From an uncultured Clostridia bacterium (GTDB lineage Bacteria > Bacillota > Clostridia > Oscillospirales > Ruminococcaceae): a stretch of DNA of 8,800 nucleotides. Below the pieces are notes generated by a model. The model made no database searches, was not told the origin of the DNA, and saw nothing but the letters and a program-made list of their open reading frames with translations. Shown here in pieces: positions 5,042 through 8,800 of the stretch. Each line of letters starts with the position of its first letter. The stretch's first letter is position 1. The position numbers and the translations under genes were made by a program. The DNA is taken from NCBI GenBank assembly GCA_947584825.1, contig CANPWR010000056.1, positions 1 through 8,800 of the forward strand, written 5' to 3'.

Positions 5042-5085
5042 ATATGTAAAAACAGCACTTCAATTGAAGTGCTGTTTTTACATAT
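5042..5085. terminator. 44-bp perfect palindrome acting as bidirectional terminator
   Basis: Every base from 5042 to 5063 pairs with 5064 to 5085. The core is ACAGCACTTC-AATT-GAAGTGCTGT, flanked by five A on one side and five T on the other. Read in either direction it is a GC-containing stem followed by a T run, so it can end both the plus-strand membrane protein mRNA and the convergent carboxypeptidase mRNA (stop at 5105). Confidence 0.88.
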
Positions 5086-5104
5086 TACAAATGATATTAT
5101 TAAT

Positions 5105-6487
5105 CTATATGTCCTGTTCCTCTTGCCTATTTCTCTTTTTAGTTATTGTTTTAAATATAATGGTATAAATAATAACTGCAAAAATTATTATAACAAGTGC
5201 AATTTTAAATTGCTTTGATGAGAAAAACTTGCTGGCAATAGCGGCTTCCGCTTTAACAGTGGCACGAGGAATATCGCTTGTTGCAACAAGCTTTACCGAT
5301 CCTATTGTTTCACCCTCATAAACGAGTTCAAGAGTTCCCAGAGTGTCATTCTTATAGACAGGCGCTATAATGTTTTCATTTACAGTTATTTTCCGCTCGA
5401 CTTTATTCATATCAATTGAATTGAGCCAGATTTTTGAAACCTCATTGGCAGGTTTAAGTGTAACAAAACCTGCACCTTTACCGTAAAGAACATTTGCTTC
5501 GGTTATTTCTTCGTTTTCCTCAACAAAAACGCTGTAATCAAGATTTTCATAAGCCCACATATAGAGCTTTTTGTGATCTTGACAATTATACATTACATCG
5601 TTGCCGTTCTTGTCCTGTGCAGGCGCTTTCATAGAAACGATTAGATATGTATATCCATTTTTCGTTGCAACTGACGCTAGGCATCTTCCTGCTTCGTCAT
5701 AAAATCCTGTTTTAATTCCGTTTACATAACCGTAATAATAATCAGATGTTTCGTCAAGCAGGGCATTTGTATTTACAACAGTCGTGCCGTTTGAGAGCGT
5801 ATAGCTGTATTTTGACGTTATCTCGGTAAAAATAGGGTAGTTGTTGATAGCGTATTTACAAAGAATAGCCTGATCACGGCATGTAGTCATATTTACATTA
5901 CCGTTAAGGTCAAGACCGTGTGCGTTGTAATAGACTGTGTTTTTCATTCCAAGCGAACCCGCTTTAGCATTCATCATTTCAACAAAACCGTCAAGCGAAC
6001 CGCCTATGTTTACTGCAATTATATTTGCCGCTTCGCAGGCGGACGGTATCATCAATGCACACAGCAGGTCATAATAGCTCAGCTTTTCATTCTTTTGTAT
6101 TCCGGCAGTTGAGGCAAAAGTGTTCTCTAACTCTTTAAAAGCCTCACTTCCTGCGGAGACCTTTGTTTTTTTTAGTCCTTCAACGTCGTCCTTAAATTCG
6201 TCAAGTACTAAAACGCAGGTCATTATTTTAGTAAGCGACGCAGGAGCATATTGTACGTCTGCATTTTTATCAAGTATGACGTCTTCTGTGTCCAGATTTT
6301 CCATATAAACGGCTTCAGATGTAAGCCTTATGCCTTCTGCGTCGGGCGTGAAGTCATAAGCTGAACTAGAAAATGCTAATGGGTATGATGCCATTGATAT
6401 ACCAACAACAATTGTTGTTGCAAATAAAGTTAATTTATTAAAAGCTCTTTTTTTAAGAGACATTTTACTTTTTACAAAGTTATTCAT
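5105..6487 (-). CDS. D-alanyl-D-alanine carboxypeptidase, peptidase family S11 (PBP5/DacF-like)
   Basis: This 460-residue penicillin-binding protein removes the terminal D-Ala from peptidoglycan pentapeptides outside the membrane, limiting cross-linking. A basic start (KKRAFNK) and hydrophobic stretch (about 17-40) form a signal peptide. The serine peptidase motifs are SLTK (S84-K87) and KTG (K259-G261). The middle motif reads S149-A150-C151 where most members have S-x-N. A PBP5-like C-terminal beta domain (about 340-410) is followed by a membrane helix (about 429-447) and a basic tail, so it is probably anchored at both stages of export. ATG 6487 is chosen because GAGGG (6499-6495) lies 7 bases upstream. 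An in-frame ATG at 6541 would sit next to the predicted mRNA start and lacks a ribosome binding site. Confidence 0.92.
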   Translation of the reverse strand: MNNFVKSKMSLKKRAFNKLTLFATTIVVGISMASYPLAFSSSAYDFTPDAEGIRLTSEAVYMENLDTEDVILDKNADVQYAPASLTKIMTCVLVLDEFKDDVEGLKKTKVSAGSEAFKELENTFASTAGIQKNEKLSYYDLLCALMIPSACEAANIIAVNIGGSLDGFVEMMNAKAGSLGMKNTVYYNAHGLDLNGNVNMTTCRDQAILCKYAINNYPIFTEITSKYSYTLSNGTTVVNTNALLDETSDYYYGYVNGIKTGFYDEAGRCLASVATKNGYTYLIVSMKAPAQDKNGNDVMYNCQDHKKLYMWAYENLDYSVFVEENEEITEANVLYGKGAGFVTLKPANEVSKIWLNSIDMNKVERKITVNENIIAPVYKNDTLGTLELVYEGETIGSVKLVATSDIPRATVKAEAAIASKFFSSKQFKIALVIIIFAVIIYTIIFKTITKKRNRQEEQDI

Positions 6488-6555
6488 TATGTATCCCTCA
6501 ACAATTAATTTACTAAAAACATTATACGTTATACATATCAATATTAGACTAATAC

Positions 6556-6584
6556 ATTATAACAAATAATACGACTTTTGAAAA
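6556..6584 (-). promoter_or_regulatory. Probable promoter of the carboxypeptidase gene
   Basis: On the minus strand TTTTCA (6584-6579), 17 bases, TATAAT (6561-6556). The predicted start near 6549 makes the upstream in-frame ATG (6541) nearly leaderless, favouring ATG 6487. A second TATAAT at 6526-6521 has no good -35. Confidence 0.5.
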
Positions 6585-6664
6585 GGGTTTTATAAAAATT
6601 TAATTAAATTGGAAAATGTGAGTTAAAAGTATTAAAGATGAGAGATATAATATAAATGTCAAAA

Positions 6665-7411
6665 TTAAAAATCGTTTTCTCTAACTGCATAAATAAATGT
6701 GTTGCCAGATTTTCCAACCTTATTCACAAGCTCGAGATAGGAAAGGATATTAAGAGTTGTCTGAGCTGTGTTTCTATCGATTTTTGCGTATTTTGCAAAA
6801 TCACTTGATGTGAACATTTTTGGAAGATCTTCAGGAATAAATTGTCTGTAGTCGTCTACACAGTTAAACTCCACCTCATCAATAATATCAATAGGTATTC
6901 TGTCGCACCTCGATGAGCCGCGCTTTCTGTTTTTCGACCAGCCGTTTAAGTATCTTATATCCTCAACCTCTAAAAGTAAAAGTCTAAGATGCATTCTCGG
7001 ATTGTCGAGTGCATATTTTATTGAGTAAAGCTCGTGTATTGAGTCGTAAATGGTTGCCTTATGAGGGGATTTTCTGCGGTTTGTGAATTCTCCTGTTTCG
7101 GGATCAAGCCAAGAAAGATACTTGACAGCGGGAAGGGCAGTAACTACGGTCACATCGCAGAATTCTAAAAAGCAGTCAAGCTTTTTTATGAGTCTGTAAA
7201 AAGAACGTGTCTGAATTTCGATAATACCTGTTTCGCTTACTATATCAGCTACATAGTTTCCTATTTTTACTTCCTGACTGTCAGAAAAAGGCTGATAGTA
7301 TTCCTTTAAGACTGCGTGCATTGTTTTTTCACTTAGAGTGCCTATTCCTTTTCTGTTACGCTTGTTTCCTACAATTTTATCGCAAGCGTCTAAAAAAGCC
7401 TGTCTGTTCAT
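6665..7411 (-). CDS. Uncharacterised protein: PD-(D/E)XK-like domain plus C-terminal winged helix
   Basis: A 248-residue soluble protein not recognised by name. Residues 22-75 look like the core of the PD-(D/E)XK nuclease fold: a helix with E28 (LSEKTMHAVLKEYY), a strand ending at D56 (KIGNYVADIV), then a strand with E65-I-Q67 (GIIEIQTRSF), where Q replaces the usual K. A following helix (72-84) and strand (86-92) fit the fold. Residues 155-180 are basic then acidic. Residues 200-244 read as a winged helix-turn-helix (FTSSDFAKYAKIDRNTAQTTLNILSYLELV, then a wing with GKSGNTFIYAV). This suggests DNA or RNA binding with possible cleavage, an inference from motifs only. AGGAG (7422-7418) lies 6 bases before ATG 7411. 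It sits beyond the khpA terminator and may be transcribed separately; no clear promoter was found. Confidence 0.8.
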   Translation of the reverse strand: MNRQAFLDACDKIVGNKRNRKGIGTLSEKTMHAVLKEYYQPFSDSQEVKIGNYVADIVSETGIIEIQTRSFYRLIKKLDCFLEFCDVTVVTALPAVKYLSWLDPETGEFTNRRKSPHKATIYDSIHELYSIKYALDNPRMHLRLLLLEVEDIRYLNGWSKNRKRGSSRCDRIPIDIIDEVEFNCVDDYRQFIPEDLPKMFTSSDFAKYAKIDRNTAQTTLNILSYLELVNKVGKSGNTFIYAVRENDF

Positions 7412-7462
7412 ATAAATCTCCTGAAATTGTTAATGTTAATGTGGAATCTTTTGTTTGCGTTA

Positions 7463-7506
7463 AATAAAAAAGCATCAAGACTATTTTATCAAACAGAATT
7501 GATGCT
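7463..7506 (-). terminator. Intrinsic terminator after khpA
   Basis: On the minus strand AGCATCAA (7506-7499) pairs with TTGATGCT (7478-7471) over a 20-base loop and runs into TTTTTATT. It lies about 30 bases after the khpA stop and should end the ffh-rpsP-khpA transcript. The long loop makes it somewhat weaker than usual. Confidence 0.7.
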
Positions 7507-7534
7507 AAACTTTCAATATCAATTTGTATGAAAA

Positions 7535-7777
7535 TCAGTCTTTATCTTCAATTTCGACCATGATTTTCTTACCCTCTTTTGTAGCCTTTGCACGCATTAC
7601 TATTCGGATAGCCTTAGCAATTCTGCCTTGCTTTCCTATAACTCTGCCCATATCATCAGGCGCAACGTGAAGATGATAAGTTATAATGCCCTCATCATTA
7701 GGTTCATCTTCAATAACTTCTACAGAGCTTTTATCTTCAACAAGCTCTGTAACTATTGTTTTTAGTAGTTCTTTCAT
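7535..7777 (-). CDS. khpA: KhpA-type KH-domain RNA-binding protein
   Basis: This 80-residue protein is a single KH domain of the KhpA (YlqC) family, which acts with KhpB/EloR in binding many RNAs and influences cell elongation in some Gram-positive bacteria. The GXXG RNA-contact loop is GKQG (48-51) in MGRVIGKQGRIAKAIR, followed by a helix and the last strand (KKIMVEIED). The length matches the family. AAGGAG (7791-7786) lies 8 bases before ATG 7777. It follows rpsP in the usual order, but with an unusually long structured gap of 129 bases. A terminator follows it, so it is the last gene of the operon here. Confidence 0.93.
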   Translation of the reverse strand: MKELLKTIVTELVEDKSSVEVIEDEPNDEGIITYHLHVAPDDMGRVIGKQGRIAKAIRIVMRAKATKEGKKIMVEIEDKD

Positions 7778-7794
7778 AATATCTTCTCCTTAAC

Positions 7795-7897
7795 ACCCCA
7801 CCGAGAGGAAGCCTCCGCAGACTTTGCGGCAGGCTTAAAAAGCAGGATAAGTAAACGGTTGTTGGTTATGTGGGGTTTGTGTAAAACTCCTGCTTTT
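7795..7897 (-). promoter_or_regulatory. Structured rpsP-khpA intergenic region, possible pseudoknot
   Basis: Reading along the minus strand, arm A (7897-7888) pairs with A' (7847-7838) over 10 bp. Arm B (ACCCCAC, 7876-7870), inside the A loop, pairs with B' (GTGGGGT, 7801-7795) over 7 bp, the A-B-A'-B' order of a pseudoknot. Between A' and B' is an 11-bp hairpin (7836-7831 with 7814-7809, and 7829-7825 with 7819-7815, one bulge). B' ends 3 bases from the khpA AAGGAG. A' continues into TTTTT, so A/A' could also act as an attenuator. It could modulate khpA translation or read-through from rpsP; no known riboswitch is recognised. Confidence 0.5.
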
Positions 7898-7906
7898 GTT
7901 CAGGTA

Positions 7907-8149
7907 TTAAAGAATACCGTTCTTCTTTAACAGTGTCTTGACTGTGTCTGTTGGCTGCGCGCCGTTTGCAATCCATGATTTAGCTTTTTCACCGTCAACA
8001 CTTACAACAGACGGCTCTTTAGTTGGATCGTAATATCCGATCTCCTCAATAAATCTTCCGTCTCTTGGGTATCTTGAATCAGCAACAACAATACGATAGA
8101 AAGGAGCTTTCTTAGCACCCATTCTTCTAAGTCTGATTTTAACTGCCAT
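7907..8149 (-). CDS. rpsP: 30S ribosomal protein S16
   Basis: This 80-residue protein is a complete S16, a small-subunit protein that binds 16S rRNA early in assembly. Diagnostic blocks are VKIRLRRMGAKKAPFYRIVVADSR (3-26), RDGRFIEEIGYYDP (29-42) and the C-terminal NGAQPTDTVKTLLKKNGI (62-79). The ribosome binding site GGAGGTGA (8164-8157) is nearly the full complement of the 16S rRNA tail and lies 7 bases before ATG 8149, consistent with high expression. It follows ffh after about 60 bases that contain a small TTATGC/GCATAA-type hairpin (8182-8198), and precedes khpA in the usual order. Confidence 0.97.
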   Translation of the reverse strand: MAVKIRLRRMGAKKAPFYRIVVADSRYPRDGRFIEEIGYYDPTKEPSVVSVDGEKAKSWIANGAQPTDTVKTLLKKNGIL

Positions 8150-8209
8150 TATTAATTCACCTCCATAACAGAATATATAAATTATGCTATTGCAATAATT
8201 AACTTAATA

Positions 8210-8800
8210 TTAAAACGGCATTCCGCTTCCGTGATAACCGCCGCTTCCCGGTATTCCCGGCATACCTCCGCCCATTCCGCCGAGCAGATTTCTCATTTTC
8301 TTTTTGCCCATTTTTCCTTTTGCAAAACCTGACATCTGCTTCATCATTTTATTCATCTGCTCATATTGCTTCAACAGGCGGTTTACGTCTTCGACCTTTG
8401 TTCCGCTTCCCGAAGCTATTCTGCGTTTTCGGTTTGGATTTATAATGTTCGGCTTTTCTCTTTCCTTTGGTGTCATAGACTGAATTATCGCTTCAAGTCT
8501 TGTAAACTGCTTTTCATCTATATCCGCATCTTTTATTTGATTTCCCAAACCGGGGATCATTCCTATCAAAGATTTAATAGAACCCATCTTTTGAATCTGT
8601 TTTAGCTGTTCTAAAAGGTCTGTAAGGTCAAAGCTTCCTCTGTCCTTAACTTTCTTCGCAAGACGTTTAGCGTCCTCCTCATCAACAGTTTCAGACGCTT
8701 TTTCAATAAGAGTAAGCATATCTCCCATTCCGAGAATTCTCGAAGCCATACGCTCAGGGTGGAACACCTCAAACTCGTCCAGCTTTTCTCCTATGCCGAC
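8210..8800 (-). CDS. ffh: Signal recognition particle protein Ffh, C-terminal part (cut by window edge)
   Basis: The visible 196 residues are the end of the SRP GTPase Ffh, which binds SRP RNA and signal peptides to target proteins to the membrane. The reading frame is open to the last base, so the N and G domains lie outside. The fragment begins VGIGEKLDEFEVFHPERMASRILGMGD, the normal junction from the G domain to the M domain. A GTG at 8767 in this frame is internal, not a start. The M domain shows MGSIKSLIGMIPG and the RNA-binding RIASGSGTKVEDVNRLLKQ block (SGSGT at about residues 130-134 of the fragment), then a Met/Gly-rich tail ending GMPF. It heads the ffh-rpsP-khpA group. Confidence 0.97.
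   Translation of the reverse strand, partial: VGIGEKLDEFEVFHPERMASRILGMGDMLTLIEKASETVDEEDAKRLAKKVKDRGSFDLTDLLEQLKQIQKMGSIKSLIGMIPGLGNQIKDADIDEKQFTRLEAIIQSMTPKEREKPNIINPNRKRRIASGSGTKVEDVNRLLKQYEQMNKMMKQMSGFAKGKMGKKKMRNLLGGMGGGMPGIPGSGGYHGSGMPF

Noticed and set aside
6488..6541. Upstream start of the carboxypeptidase (adds 18 residues)
   Set aside because: It has no ribosome binding site and begins about 8 bases after the predicted transcript start, while ATG 6487 has GAGGG at 7 bases.
8765..8767. GTG start giving a 185-residue Ffh-like protein
   Set aside because: The frame stays open to the window edge with conserved Ffh residues upstream (GEKLDEFEVFHPERMASRI), so the gene is cut by the edge, not truncated.

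Overview
The window looks like chromosomal DNA of a low-GC Gram-positive anaerobe of the class Clostridia, probably a gut or rumen Oscillospiraceae/Ruminococcaceae-type organism. This is inferred from AT-rich DNA, strong AGGAGG-type ribosome binding sites, near-consensus sigma-A promoters (several with an extended TGN -10), a YrzB/DUF1292 protein, an LCP (LytR-CpsA-Psr) cell-wall protein, a membrane-anchored S11 D-Ala-D-Ala carboxypeptidase, and the ffh-rpsP-khpA gene order. No phage, transposon, CRISPR or resistance genes are seen. The species cannot be named from the sequence.

Layout from left to right. Bases 1-120 hold a foldable, non-coding element that continues past the left edge. Bases 176-574 (minus) encode a very acidic DUF1292 protein with a perfect-consensus promoter. 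Bases 575-1880 contain no convincing ordinary gene. They hold two tandem plus-strand transcription units. The first, about 801-1530, has a promoter, a clean terminator, a strong G-over-C bias and four copies of a GTCCRATG motif, each joined to a tiny ORF. The second, about 1595-1859, is a compact structured RNA with a long-range closing helix, and is raiA-like in size and architecture. Bases 1881-3542 (minus) encode an LCP protein with an unusual 230-residue N/Q/R/Y-rich cytoplasmic tail. Bases 3675-4340 (minus) encode a HAD phosphatase. Bases 4465-5025 (plus) encode a small membrane protein of unknown function, divergent from the HAD gene. A 44-bp perfect palindrome separates it from a convergent D-Ala-D-Ala carboxypeptidase (5105-6487, minus).

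Bases 6665-7411 (minus) encode an uncharacterised protein that reads like a PD-(D/E)XK nuclease fold joined to a C-terminal winged helix. It lies just downstream of the terminator of the ffh-rpsP-khpA translation/secretion operon (8800-7535, minus; ffh is cut by the right edge). That operon stops after khpA and is not followed by the usual rimM-trmD-rplS. The rpsP-khpA gap can fold into a pseudoknot next to the khpA ribosome binding site.

Three themes emerge: cell-envelope building (LCP protein and carboxypeptidase), translation and protein targeting (S16, KhpA, Ffh), and a 1.3-kb non-coding block that is the most likely place for something undescribed. All counts, pairings and motif calls were made by eye; no database search or folding program was run.
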